Assembly (NCBI GenBank): GCA_041306075.1
Contig: JBFYKH010000027.1
Location: 1 to 64,000 of the forward strand
DNA length: 64,000 nucleotides
Reading direction: 5' to 3'
Source: JAHIYG01 sp041306075
Lineage (GTDB): Archaea > Altiarchaeota > Altiarchaeia > IMC4 > SCGC-AAA252-I15
A program made the position numbers and the translations under genes. The notes beneath the pieces are model-generated. The model worked only from the letters and a program-made list of their open reading frames with translations, was not told the DNA's origin and ran no database searches. Below are positions 8,180 through 16,620 of this stretch, in pieces; position 1 is the stretch's first letter; the number at the start of each line of letters is the position of its first letter.

Positions 8180-10972
8180 CTAAGCGTGGACGTTCGACTG
8201 TAGCCAGGATATCAGGGCGTTGCCCGCGTCGACCGTGTCGGCTGCGGTCCAACCTGCCACGTACACTTTGTTGCCGTCCTTCTTGACGACGTACTGGCCG
8301 GTTGCTGCCTGTATCTCCTCTTTGGCTACGCCGGAGAGGCCGTTGACTGCCGGACCGCCAACAACCACTAGGTTCTTGGTCGTGTCTGCGGCTATCTCGG
8401 GTACGACCAGGTTTCCGACGATTGGGTTCACCATCACGGATGTGGCGGTGACGCCTGTCGTGGAGACCCCGAACTCCTTAACCAGGTACGTGCAGCATCC
8501 GACTGTCTTCTCGGTGCCTTCGTCTGCCTTGGTTATGGTCGTGTCGATGGTCGTGGCCTGCTCGCTGGTTCCGACGAAGACGGTCGCGTAGACCCTGTCC
8601 TGCGGCTGGCATATTGTGACAGCTTCGACTTCTCGGGTTCCCCCGTAGTCGATTGTCGCAATTGTGCCTCCTTCAGGTAGGATGGCTACTGTGTCTTCCT
8701 CGTCCTGCCAGACGCCAGAGTACTCGCCGTCAGCGTCTCCGCTGTCGGGTGCGCCCCAAGCGCCGGTCGCGATGCCTTGGTCGACTGCACTCGTCCATAC
8801 TCCTTGGCTGTAGTATGTCTCGAGCGTCTCGTCCGTCCAGTTCCTGTCGTAGAAGTCGATGAGGAGGAACTCCCCTTCGCCGTTCTCGAACTGGATGAGG
8901 CGGTCGTCTACGTTCGGCAACCGGTCTGCGTTCAGGTCTGTCCCGTCTGGGCTGTCGGTGTCCTCGTTGATAACGGTCATGTCGAGGCTGCCTTCGTCAA
9001 GTTCGAACTTGTTGAGGGTCTCGCCATTCGCGCTGAAGATGCCTTCGTTTATGCCCAGCTTAACGCCGTCCAAATCGGCCGGGACGTTCTCCGGGTCGTC
9101 GTCGGTAATCATACCGTTCGGTAGCAGGTAGATGTCCGAGCCGTCGTAGAGGATGGATATGTCATACAACGTCGCGAGGTCAATCCCGATGAAGACGTCT
9201 GTGTCTTCTTCGTTGTCGTTCGGGGTTATCTCGTCCAGCTCGTCGTCGTTCTCAGAGCTGTCCTCGAACGCGTACTCCTGGAACGAGAACGGGGTCGATG
9301 ACGACACCGCGCTCAGCTCGTACGTGTTCTTCCCGCCGCCTAGGAGGTCCTTCAAAGTCAGCTTCATTATGGTCGGGTCGTTGTCCGGCTGGCTGGCTTC
9401 GTCGTACTCGTAGACCTTTCCGGCGATGACGAACTGGTCACCGCGGGCGAATGGCCCCTGGTCGATGTAGACTCCGTTGTACCTCTGCCCGTCGTCGCCT
9501 GTGAAGCTGAGTAGGCCGCGGCTCTTTCCTTCGCGCTCTACCTTTATGTCGCCTTCACCTGCGCCCGAGCATGGGCTTTCTACGAAGTCGTTTGTCCTGT
9601 AGCCGACGAATTCGAGCTTGTATGTGCTCGGGAAGTCTAGCGACTCGCCGACGCCCAGCTCGACTGCGTGCCTGTACTGGACCGTGATGTTCTCCAGGAC
9701 CATGCCGACGGTTACGTCGTTGTAGTCGCTGATGTCGACTTCGGCTGCCCAGGCAACTTCATCGTCCGCGTCAACGGACGTCATGGTTACCTTCCAGTAC
9801 TTCTTCACTTCGCCGCCCAGTTCCATGTCCTTGCCGTCTTCCAATAGGATGTTCGTGGTCGTGTCGTAGACGATGATGCTTGCCGTGGCTACTGCGTCAG
9901 CTTCTTCTGCGTAGACGCCCGCAATCTCTATGTCGTCGACGATTCCGTTCGCCATCTTGGATATCTGGGTCTGGACTATGGTCCCGTCAGGCTTCTCCAC
10001 GTCAAGTAGTATACCGGCTACCTGGTACTCCTCTGAGTATATCAGGTGGTCTATCTTGAACTTGTATCCCATGTACTCCGAGGTGTATCCCTCTGAGGAT
10101 ATGTCGTCCAAGATCTTGCCCTTCGCTAGGTATATCTTGTCGTCGCCCTGGATGTTCTTGGTGTAGTACTCTTCGCCGAAGAGGATGAACTGCCCCCTCC
10201 ACTCGAAGTCTATTTCACCGTCTGCGGTTCCGTCCGTCAGCTTGTTCATCGGGATGTACCCGGTGTCAAGGTTGTACGTCACGGCCTTCGAGTCTATCTT
10301 CAGCTCGAGCTTCTCCGCGTCGTCGGTCCCCAGGCCTGCTTCGTACCAGTGGAGCTTCGTGTAGTCGATTGTTATCGACTCTTCCATCGTGTGCTCCGGG
10401 TTCTGGAGGGCTGAGAGACATAGGGTTTCACAGAACAGGCAGTGTACGTTGTTGTACGTGCCTTTCTTCAGTATCCCTGCCTCTGTCCTCTCCTGCTGGT
10501 CGCATGCCAGGCTGTACGACACGAACTCTCCGCGCTCGTACTCTACGACGTCAAGGTCTCCTTCAGCGAACTGTAGACCCGTGTTGTCGTCGTAGAAGTC
10601 CATCTCGCTGTTCGTGTCGAGGTTCACGGCTATCAGGTCAGAGTTCTGGTCCTGCTCGTACTTGCCCGTGGCTCCCCTCGCTGAGACGCCAAGCACTACC
10701 TGGCCGCTGGACTCTCCGCCAGAGGCTGACGCTTGCGCGCTCTTGTACGCTAGGTTTCCGATGACGGCTGCGATGTTGCCCGCAGCTACGGCGTCGGTCG
10801 CCATTCCCTTTTCCCCTACGACGATTTGGACTATAGGGTTATAGCCCGCATCGTAGAAGAAATCCTTGGTCAATCCCGTGCTGTCCATACCGGCACTTAC
10901 TGCGCCTGAGACCGCTGCCCCAAGCATCACAGCGCCTGCCGCGATGGAACCCACGCGTTTCAAGGTTTTCAT
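8180..10972 (-). CDS. S-layer protein (Methanococcus-type)
   Basis: A 930-residue exported, very acidic protein. It has a signal peptide (MKTLKRVGSIAAGAVMLGAA, cleavage near residue 27) and then the N-terminal S-layer block GYNPIVQIVVGEKGMATDAV-AAGNIAAVIGNLAYKS. It ends with the matching block NLVVVGGPAVNGLSGVA ... VVKKDGNKVYVAGWTAADTV. These two halves form the cell-surface anchoring module of methanococcal S-layer proteins, with a long beta-rich insert between. A cysteine cluster around residues 175-200 (CLFCETLCL) could form disulfides. A strong Shine-Dalgarno aggaggt lies 10 nt upstream of the ATG, with a structured leader and a strong terminator. This should be the main surface protein and the likely acceptor of the glycans made by the island at 14-30 kb. 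Confidence 0.93.
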   Translation of the reverse strand: MKTLKRVGSIAAGAVMLGAAVSGAVSAGMDSTGLTKDFFYDAGYNPIVQIVVGEKGMATDAVAAGNIAAVIGNLAYKSAQASASGGESSGQVVLGVSARGATGKYEQDQNSDLIAVNLDTNSEMDFYDDNTGLQFAEGDLDVVEYERGEFVSYSLACDQQERTEAGILKKGTYNNVHCLFCETLCLSALQNPEHTMEESITIDYTKLHWYEAGLGTDDAEKLELKIDSKAVTYNLDTGYIPMNKLTDGTADGEIDFEWRGQFILFGEEYYTKNIQGDDKIYLAKGKILDDISSEGYTSEYMGYKFKIDHLIYSEEYQVAGILLDVEKPDGTIVQTQISKMANGIVDDIEIAGVYAEEADAVATASIIVYDTTTNILLEDGKDMELGGEVKKYWKVTMTSVDADDEVAWAAEVDISDYNDVTVGMVLENITVQYRHAVELGVGESLDFPSTYKLEFVGYRTNDFVESPCSGAGEGDIKVEREGKSRGLLSFTGDDGQRYNGVYIDQGPFARGDQFVIAGKVYEYDEASQPDNDPTIMKLTLKDLLGGGKNTYELSAVSSSTPFSFQEYAFEDSSENDDELDEITPNDNEEDTDVFIGIDLATLYDISILYDGSDIYLLPNGMITDDDPENVPADLDGVKLGINEGIFSANGETLNKFELDEGSLDMTVINEDTDSPDGTDLNADRLPNVDDRLIQFENGEGEFLLIDFYDRNWTDETLETYYSQGVWTSAVDQGIATGAWGAPDSGDADGEYSGVWQDEEDTVAILPEGGTIATIDYGGTREVEAVTICQPQDRVYATVFVGTSEQATTIDTTITKADEGTEKTVGCCTYLVKEFGVSTTGVTATSVMVNPIVGNLVVPEIAADTTKNLVVVGGPAVNGLSGVAKEEIQAATGQYVVKKDGNKVYVAGWTAADTVDAGNALISWLQSNVHA

Positions 10973-11088
10973 TTCGTTGCTTACCTCCTTTTTGTTTTAG
11001 CTTGCTGAAAAACTTCCTCTGGGACATGGTGTCCCCTAGGGTGTTTCAGACACAATGAATTTAACGCGGCCCTATATATAATTTAAGG
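10973..11088 (-). promoter_or_regulatory. S-layer promoter, structured 5' leader and Shine-Dalgarno
   Basis: On the reverse strand a TATA box (aattatatataggg, about 11070-11083) predicts a start near 11050 and a leader of about 80 nt, in contrast to the leaderless pattern elsewhere. The leader holds an inner hairpin GGGACA(cca)TGTCCC (11035-11021) inside an outer stem CTGAAA/TTTCAG (11049-11044 with 11010-11005). An aggaggt ribosome-binding site at 10989-10983 follows. The fold may protect the mRNA or tune translation. Confidence 0.65.
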
Positions 11089-11175
11089 CGTACGGTAGGG
11101 GTCATATGCCGATTTTATAGGAAATAACGTCCGAGCGTTCCTTTTTTGAGTAAAAAACGTTCATTTCATCCTTTT

Positions 11176-12240
11176 TCATTCTAGAACCCATGTTTTGAAC
11201 TTAATCCACTTTAAACGGCCTTCTTCTCTTCTCTCTATCATATTCCTCTTCTCAAGGTGCTTAAGTATGTCTGAAAGGCTTGATTTAGGTATTCCAGTGG
11301 TTTTATAGATATACGCCTGAGTCACCTCATCATCAGTCGACTCCTCCAGGAGCCGTATGATGGAGGCCTCGTTCTCATCCAGCATGTTCAATATCGACTC
11401 CTTCACCCTTTTGGCCCCGCGGGGCGCATTTGAGGCGGAATCCAGTTCATACGACACTGAGGCGCCGTCCGTCTTGGACTCCGCCACTATGTCGCTTACG
11501 ACATTGACCGTCATCCTCTCCCCGTCAACCCTTTTAGCCTTGACTCTGCCCCTTACGTAGAGGAATGTCGCTGAGAGGGCAACCAAGGCGGTTAAAGCCA
11601 GTATAAGACCGTAGAGCGTCCTTGAGCTGATGTTTCCAGGCCAGTGGGCAGGCAGGGTCGTCGTCGCGAGCGGCGATTTGACGCCGTTGTACTGGTACGA
11701 TGCCGTGAAGTTGTAGTTCGATTCCTGGGGGTACACCCAGAACCCGTCCTCCACGTATGTGCGCAGCACGCTCTCAGGCTTCAGGGATTCGAGCTTCGAG
11801 CCTTCCGGGAGCTTTACGCGGATTACGGTCTTCCTGGGGGTTGCGGCCGTGGCCATCTGGAAAGACCATAATTCCGCGTTCTTGGCGGTGTAGTAGTGGG
11901 TCCCGTAAGTCAGAGTCACTGCCTTGGTCGTCTTGGGTTGCAGCCGCTCCCTGAGGCTTATCTTGACGGCTTTGAAGCCGTCTATTTCCGCGGCCTCATA
12001 GGTCAGGTTTCCAGTATCGTCCGCCACATTAAGGTCTGCGGCATGGTCGGGTATCTTGACTATGGAGTAGTCGACCTCCCCCTCGACTATCACCCTCTCC
12101 ACGACAGTGGAGTAGCCGTCGCCTGAGACCTCCACGTTTATGTCGCTTATGGTGTCCGCGGACGCCTGGGTTGCGAGCAGTAGGAGCGTTATCAGGCTGG
12201 CGGACGCTCGGGGGCTAGTCCGTTCCAAACATCTCCTCAT
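11176..12240 (-). CDS. Membrane-anchored winged-helix regulator with exported sensor domain
   Basis: A 354-residue type I membrane protein. It has a signal peptide (ASLITLLLLATQASA), an exported beta-rich domain of about 190 residues, one membrane helix (LYGLILALTALVALSATFLY, about residue 210-230) and a cytoplasmic tail. The tail ends in a winged helix (EASIIRLLEES, QAYIYKTTGIPKSSLSDILK, HLEKRNMIERREEGR), of the MarR/IclR-like type found in archaeal membrane regulators. It probably reads a cell-surface signal and controls transcription directly. It sits upstream of the S-layer gene in the same direction, which makes that gene a plausible target. The start overlaps the preceding gene by 26 nt; a TTG at 12228 behind gaggag is an alternative. 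Confidence 0.8.
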   Translation of the reverse strand: MRRCLERTSPRASASLITLLLLATQASADTISDINVEVSGDGYSTVVERVIVEGEVDYSIVKIPDHAADLNVADDTGNLTYEAAEIDGFKAVKISLRERLQPKTTKAVTLTYGTHYYTAKNAELWSFQMATAATPRKTVIRVKLPEGSKLESLKPESVLRTYVEDGFWVYPQESNYNFTASYQYNGVKSPLATTTLPAHWPGNISSRTLYGLILALTALVALSATFLYVRGRVKAKRVDGERMTVNVVSDIVAESKTDGASVSYELDSASNAPRGAKRVKESILNMLDENEASIIRLLEESTDDEVTQAYIYKTTGIPKSSLSDILKHLEKRNMIERREEGRLKWIKFKTWVLE

Positions 12241-12709
12241 AGAGGCGCCTCCTCTCAGGGTCCTTGAACATGGCTATCAGCTGCTGGCTGTACATGTGAA
12301 CGAAATCTGAGACGTCGGCCACGAGCGAGTGCATCTGCTCCGAGTCCAGTTTCACGTCAGACGGCTCCATTATCTCCACGGCGGATGGGCCGTACCGGAT
12401 TATCGCGTTGACGAACCACCGGTAGTCGTCAGCCACCACCTTCACTTCGGCAACCCCCGAGAATATCGTCATCCCCTTCTTCTCGGCCTTCTCCTTCATT
12501 ATATCGTACATTTTGACCTCGAGGAGGCTTATGTGCTCCTCCTTGGCCATCCTGTTGAAGACGGTCGCATCCAGGGCTTTTTTGGCTGATTCAAGCTCGT
12601 TTCCCTGGACGCCTATGTAGAGGCGGGCGAGGATTCCGCCTTCCCCGAGCTTCCCGTCCACGTCCAGGTCCTCGTTGAACGCCTTCGTGAAAATCGGCTT
12701 GTCTGCCAT
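12215..12709 (-). CDS. Conserved hypothetical protein
   Basis: A soluble 164-residue protein beginning MADKPIFTKAFNEDLDVDGK. It looks alpha/beta: a strand-like ILARLYIGVQG, a helical ESAKKALDATVFNRMA, then VAEVKVVADDYRWFVNAIIRYGPSAVEI and a long C-terminal helix with DPERRRLYEEMFG. The pattern of ligand-like aromatic and acidic residues does not match a family I can name. Its end overlaps the membrane regulator gene, so the two are probably coexpressed. Confidence 0.7.
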   Translation of the reverse strand: MADKPIFTKAFNEDLDVDGKLGEGGILARLYIGVQGNELESAKKALDATVFNRMAKEEHISLLEVKMYDIMKEKAEKKGMTIFSGVAEVKVVADDYRWFVNAIIRYGPSAVEIMEPSDVKLDSEQMHSLVADVSDFVHMYSQQLIAMFKDPERRRLYEEMFGTD

Positions 12710-12832
12710 GGTATGGTTACCTATAGCCTCCAGGCCCTTATAAGGCGCCGCCCGTATTTTTTACTTGCGCCGGCATATTCTAATACATGGACGCGGACGC
12801 TCTGGAGCGCCTGAACTGGGGGCGGGGCATGG

Positions 12833-13279
12833 ATGGCTGAGCTTCTCGCCGACATCAAGCTCCGCTGGTACGACGACTCCGCGCTGATGGAGGATGAGCC
12901 TCGAAGGCTCCTTGAGCTGTTCATGGACTCGATAGGCGTCACCTCGGACGTGGCCTGCGACGTCATGGAGGTACTCCTCATGTCGAGGGCTAGGGACCTG
13001 CCCCTCACCACCGGCGAGGTGAAGATGGGGGTTGTGGAGCTGAGGCGCAGGAGGAGCGTGAAGGACCCGGACTTCGGCATGACGGACAGGAACATACAGA
13101 TTTGGCTGAAATACTTCGAGCGAATCGGCTTCCTGGACGAGCTCGGAGGGAAACACCGCTTCAGCGGCAACAAGAGGCCCTCCGACGCCTTCAAGAAGAC
13201 CAGGGAGGTCGTAGCGGAAAGCCTGAGGTACAGCGAAAAGCTGGTCGGGAAGCTTGAGGCGACCTACCGGATAAGATGA
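12833..13279 (+). CDS. Hypothetical protein, possible winged-helix
   Basis: A 148-residue, charged, largely helical protein. The middle (LPLTTGEVKMGVVELRRRRS) and the part MTDRNIQIWLKYFERIGFLDELGGKHRF resemble a winged helix with a beta-wing. That suggests nucleic-acid binding, but I cannot assign a family. Four bases overlap the next, TtuA-like gene (ATGA), so the two form an operon. A 14-codon frame starting at 12787 (MDADALERLNWGRGMDG with an internal ATG) ends across this start codon and may be a leader peptide or a frameshifted N-terminus. Confidence 0.65.
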   Translation: MAELLADIKLRWYDDSALMEDEPRRLLELFMDSIGVTSDVACDVMEVLLMSRARDLPLTTGEVKMGVVELRRRRSVKDPDFGMTDRNIQIWLKYFERIGFLDELGGKHRFSGNKRPSDAFKKTREVVAESLRYSEKLVGKLEATYRIR

Positions 13280-13968
13280 ACTGCGGAAGATGCGGCCGGA
13301 AGGCCGTCTACGAGCTTAAGTACTCTGGGCAGGGCCTCTGCGGCAGGCATTTCACCGGCCTTTTCGAGCGGAGGGTTAAGAAGACCATAAGGGACGGCGG
13401 CCTCCTAGGGGACTATTCTGTCGCCGTGGCGGTGTCTGGCGGGGGCAACAGCATGGCGGCGTTGAGGATAATCCAGGGGATACTGGGGGGGAACCCTAAG
13501 GCGCGGCTTGCAGCCTGCACGGTCGACGGCGACGGGGAGGCGGTTGAGGCTGCGAGACGGTACTCAGGCGTCCTCGGCGTCCCACACCATATCATAAAAC
13601 GGAGTCGTGGCGGGCCGTTGGATGCGGTCTGCGGGTGGGCTGTGAGGCGCGGCTATGGGACGGTCGCCTCAGGGGAGAGCCTCGACCGCGTCGTCCGGGA
13701 CTCGTTTGTCAGGCTCCTGTCCGGGAAGCCGGGGCCTGTTAAGTCGCGGAGGAAGACGGCGCTGGCGAGGGTCCTGGGGGCGTGTCTTTCAGATGAGGTG
13801 GACGCCTACGTCAGGCTGAACGGGATACCGCATGTACCGGCTGGAAAGGGGACGGAGTCCATGGGACTTGCCGTCGACAGGCTCCTTGACGCCTTGGAGG
13901 AGAATCACCCCGGCATCAAATACCAGATGCTCCGCTCCCAGGAGGAGTTGGACGGCATCATCGGCTGA
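13276..13968 (+). CDS. TtuA/Ncs6-like PP-loop protein with degenerate active site
   Basis: A 230-residue homologue of archaeal tRNA 2-thiolation enzymes (TtuA/Ncs6). The N-terminal zinc finger is intact (C3, C6, C22, H25; MNCGRCGRKAVYELKYSGQG then LCGRHF) and the conserved FERRVKKTIRD follows. The PP-loop reads SGGGNS (residues 54-59) instead of SGGKDS, so the lysine and aspartate are lost. The later ASGESLDRVVRDSF replaces the family's TGHNxDD-like motif, and the catalytic CPYA-type cysteine region is GIPHVPAGKG. The C-terminal HPGIKYQMLRSQEEL is family-like, but the C-terminal zinc finger is missing. It is probably not an active thiolase; RNA binding or a regulatory role is possible. Confidence 0.75.
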   Translation: MNCGRCGRKAVYELKYSGQGLCGRHFTGLFERRVKKTIRDGGLLGDYSVAVAVSGGGNSMAALRIIQGILGGNPKARLAACTVDGDGEAVEAARRYSGVLGVPHHIIKRSRGGPLDAVCGWAVRRGYGTVASGESLDRVVRDSFVRLLSGKPGPVKSRRKTALARVLGACLSDEVDAYVRLNGIPHVPAGKGTESMGLAVDRLLDALEENHPGIKYQMLRSQEELDGIIG

Positions 13969-13977
13969 GGGGGGAAG

Positions 13978-15033
13978 TCACGGCTTCGGTTTCCCGTTCC
14001 GTCCGAGGAGCCACAGGTGGCCGCCGAATACGGACACGAATGCCGGTTCGGGCAGAATCCTGTATGCGGCGTATTGGATGGCAAGGAACGCCCTGAAGAG
14101 GGGGGAGGTTATCGAGTCCGCCACGTCGGCTGAAATCCGCTCTCCGCCGGGCAGGACCCGGAACCCGCACGACTCCAGTAGCCCCTTCAGCCCCCGCCTG
14201 TTGAACCGCTGGATGTGGCCGAATATCCTCTTCCAGTACGTCCTCCCGTATAGTAGTTGGAGCGTGTCGTGGAGGAGGCTCCTCAGGAACGCGCGCTCGA
14301 GGGGGGATTTCACGAGCACGTGGGCGGACACCCGCGCCTGTTCGAGTAAGACCCTCCTTGGCCCTGGCACGTGCTCGAGGACGTCTATGAGCAGGGCGAG
14401 GTCGGCTGTGTTGTTGTGGAGGGGCAGGTATGCGGCATCGGCAACCACCAGGAGGTCCCGGGGGTCCCGGGGGTGGCGGGACAGCTGTATCGGCGACAGG
14501 TCCACGAATATCCGCCTTCCTGAGCCGGTTTTCTTCGACAGCTCCCGCGAGAAGAGGCCGGGCCCGCACCCCATGTCCAGGAGCGTCTTGAACCTCATGC
14601 CCGCCGGTAGGAACGCGGTGATGTCCTTCAGCTTCCGGTCGACGTCCCGGTGCAGTTCGCTGCCGTGGCGGGCTTCGTACTCCCCGTTCATGTAGAAGTC
14701 GTAAAGCTCCTTGGGTGCGGCCGGGTCGACGACGCTCATGTCGTACACGCCGTCTCTGAGCACGTATTCCCTCTTGCAGACGCCGCACGCCAGCCTGCCG
14801 CCCTCTGCCGTGAGCTCTGCCTTGTCTATCGCGTCATAGGGGCAGGCGGCGACGCACTCCATGCACGACACGCACCTGCCCGTGTCGATGGACGCCCGGC
14901 CCCCCGCGTCCTTGACCGCACCGTATGCGCACGCCCTGGCGCACGCGAAACCGCACGAGCTCTTCCTGCAATTCCCGGTCGCGACGAGGCATTTCGGGCA
15001 TGCCAGACAATCCGTGAGGGGGGGCTCGGACAT
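13978..15033 (-). CDS. Ferredoxin-like/Trm112-like/SAM-methyltransferase fusion
   Basis: A 351-residue fusion. Residues about 1-75 carry many cysteines (CLACPKC, CRKSSCGFACARAC, CVSCMECVAACPYDAI), fitting ferredoxin-type 4Fe-4S clusters. Next is a Trm112-like zinc segment (CGVCKREYVLRDGVYDMS), then a class I methyltransferase with motif I LLDMGCGPGLFSREL near residue 150 and LLIDVLEHVPGP as motif IV. The tail includes LHDTLQLLYGRTYWKRIFGH. The ATG giving MSEPPLTDCL was chosen from the TATA-like cttaataatt centred about 29 nt upstream; MSAMSEPP (15042) is the alternative. It starts divergently from the GT-C gene of the glycan island, so a glycan or lipid-carrier substrate is plausible. Substrate unknown. 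Confidence 0.78.
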   Translation of the reverse strand: MSEPPLTDCLACPKCLVATGNCRKSSCGFACARACAYGAVKDAGGRASIDTGRCVSCMECVAACPYDAIDKAELTAEGGRLACGVCKREYVLRDGVYDMSVVDPAAPKELYDFYMNGEYEARHGSELHRDVDRKLKDITAFLPAGMRFKTLLDMGCGPGLFSRELSKKTGSGRRIFVDLSPIQLSRHPRDPRDLLVVADAAYLPLHNNTADLALLIDVLEHVPGPRRVLLEQARVSAHVLVKSPLERAFLRSLLHDTLQLLYGRTYWKRIFGHIQRFNRRGLKGLLESCGFRVLPGGERISADVADSITSPLFRAFLAIQYAAYRILPEPAFVSVFGGHLWLLGRNGKPKP

Positions 15034-15072
15034 GGCGGACATATATAGCATATAGGGAATTATTAAGTTGAT

Positions 15073-16620
15073 ATGCTTCCCGGGCGCGGTTTCATGGGGT
15101 TTGGCGGCAATCCCCTTGATAGCCGGAAGCTCATCGTCCTCATCGCGCTCGCGGCGTTGGCTGCCAGGCTCACGCTCGCGCCCATGCACATAGACTACGG
15201 CCGCACCGTGGCGGATGTTCCCAGGGGTTACGAGTACTGTCGCGTGTCCGACACGCTGCCGTTCGACTTCTACGGCTACGTGTGCCCGGCACAGCGGATG
15301 CTCGCGGGCAAGAGCGTCTACGCCAACTATTCGATACATCGGGACGGCTACCGGGGATTCCCGTACCCACCCTACCATCCCCTCGCCATGGCTGCGGTCA
15401 TCAGCCTCTTCGGCCCAGACTTCATGTGGATGAAGGTTCCGTCGGCGCTCTTCGACGCGGGAATCGTCGTCCTCGTGTTCCTCATCGCCGAGAGGCTGTT
15501 CGACACAAGGCGCGGCAACGTCGCCGCCCTGGCCTACGCGTTCTCGTACAACTTCCTCATCAACTCCGGCGCCTACGGGAACGACGACCACTATTTCATG
15601 TTCTTCGTGATGGCTGGCGTGTATTTCCTCATCGCTGGGAGGCTGCCATTGAGCTCCGTATCGATGGCTGGTGCCCTCGCGTTCAAGGTCAGCGCCCTAC
15701 TCTTCCTGCCGCCGATGGCTTTTTATATCTGGAGGAGCCGCGGCCTGAAGGCGGTCTTCGCCTACAATGCGCTGGCCATCGTTGTCACGGGAGCCCTCAT
15801 AGCCCCGTTCTTCGCGTCCGAGGGCCAGGCCGTCCTGAACCCGTACAAACCCGGTGAGGGCATGCAGATAGACGGCTACGGTGTACTGAACGTCATCAGG
15901 CTGACTTACGGCCTCCCCTACCACGCCGTTCACAGGGAATTGCTCCTCAGGCACAACGACCCCGCCGACCCGATGACGTACGGGGGGACGCATCCGTTCC
16001 AAAGGCTCCTGAGGCTCCTTGAGCTCCCGTTCAACGCCATCGGCTTCCTGATTGCGGCCGTCTACGTGCTGCGTTACAGGATGGCGTCCGCGGAACGGGA
16101 GCTCGCCAGGAACTCGTTCGTCTTCACACTGGCGATGATGGCCTTCTCTAAGGCGTTCTACGAGCAATATTTCCTGTGGCTGACGCCCTTCCTCATCATC
16201 CTTTTCGCGGAGAAGGCGAGGGGAATCGGCCGCCTCGAGGCCGCGGGGATGGCGCTGGTGTACGCGGCCTGCCTAGTCCAGGCGGGCGTGTGGACGACGC
16301 TCCTGTACAGGCCGTTCGCGGAGCATGCCTGGCTTTGGGCCGCCGCGCTTCTTGCCGTGGCGGGCAGCTGCATGATGTACCGGGTCTTCGGCAACGGCCG
16401 GTGGCGGACGATGTCGGCGCTGGCTCTCATCAGCGTATACTCCAACTTTGCGATGAGCCTGCCGTTCATCGTCTTCCATCCGCTGGTGGCAGGTTACATA
16501 GGCCTCGATGCGCTCAGGCAGCTCACGTTCTACGTCGGCAACTACGTCGCGGGGATTTTCACGCTGTGCATGATGTATGTCACGGCGGGACAGCTGCGCG
16601 GGGAAGAGGGGGGGGCATGA
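15073..16620 (+). CDS. GT-C family membrane glycosyltransferase
   Basis: A 515-residue polytopic membrane protein with about ten or more membrane segments. The first extracytoplasmic loop contains the acidic pairs HIDYGR and DFYGY, and PYPPYHPLAMA follows. These fit GT-C enzymes such as PIG-M/ALG-type mannosyltransferases and DUF2029 proteins, which use polyprenyl-phosphate sugars. Later segments (YGNDDHYFMFFVMAGVYFLI, SAGALAFKVSALLFLPPMAF-like) keep that pattern. It should add a sugar to the surface glycan on the outer face of the membrane. Its TATA (catatatagc, about 15040-15049) lies about 26 nt upstream. The stop overlaps the ALG5-like gene (ATGA), which could supply its lipid-linked donor. 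Confidence 0.82.
   Translation: MLPGRGFMGFGGNPLDSRKLIVLIALAALAARLTLAPMHIDYGRTVADVPRGYEYCRVSDTLPFDFYGYVCPAQRMLAGKSVYANYSIHRDGYRGFPYPPYHPLAMAAVISLFGPDFMWMKVPSALFDAGIVVLVFLIAERLFDTRRGNVAALAYAFSYNFLINSGAYGNDDHYFMFFVMAGVYFLIAGRLPLSSVSMAGALAFKVSALLFLPPMAFYIWRSRGLKAVFAYNALAIVVTGALIAPFFASEGQAVLNPYKPGEGMQIDGYGVLNVIRLTYGLPYHAVHRELLLRHNDPADPMTYGGTHPFQRLLRLLELPFNAIGFLIAAVYVLRYRMASAERELARNSFVFTLAMMAFSKAFYEQYFLWLTPFLIILFAEKARGIGRLEAAGMALVYAACLVQAGVWTTLLYRPFAEHAWLWAAALLAVAGSCMMYRVFGNGRWRTMSALALISVYSNFAMSLPFIVFHPLVAGYIGLDALRQLTFYVGNYVAGIFTLCMMYVTAGQLRGEEGGA

Noticed and set aside
10839..11027. 62-codon frame overlapping the S-layer leader and signal peptide
   Set aside because: It uses another frame of the signal-peptide region and the strong Shine-Dalgarno points to the S-layer ATG.
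13978..15591. Methyltransferase fusion extended upstream to 537 residues
   Set aside because: The extra N-terminal part is antisense to the GT-C gene, has shadow-type composition, and crosses the divergent promoters.
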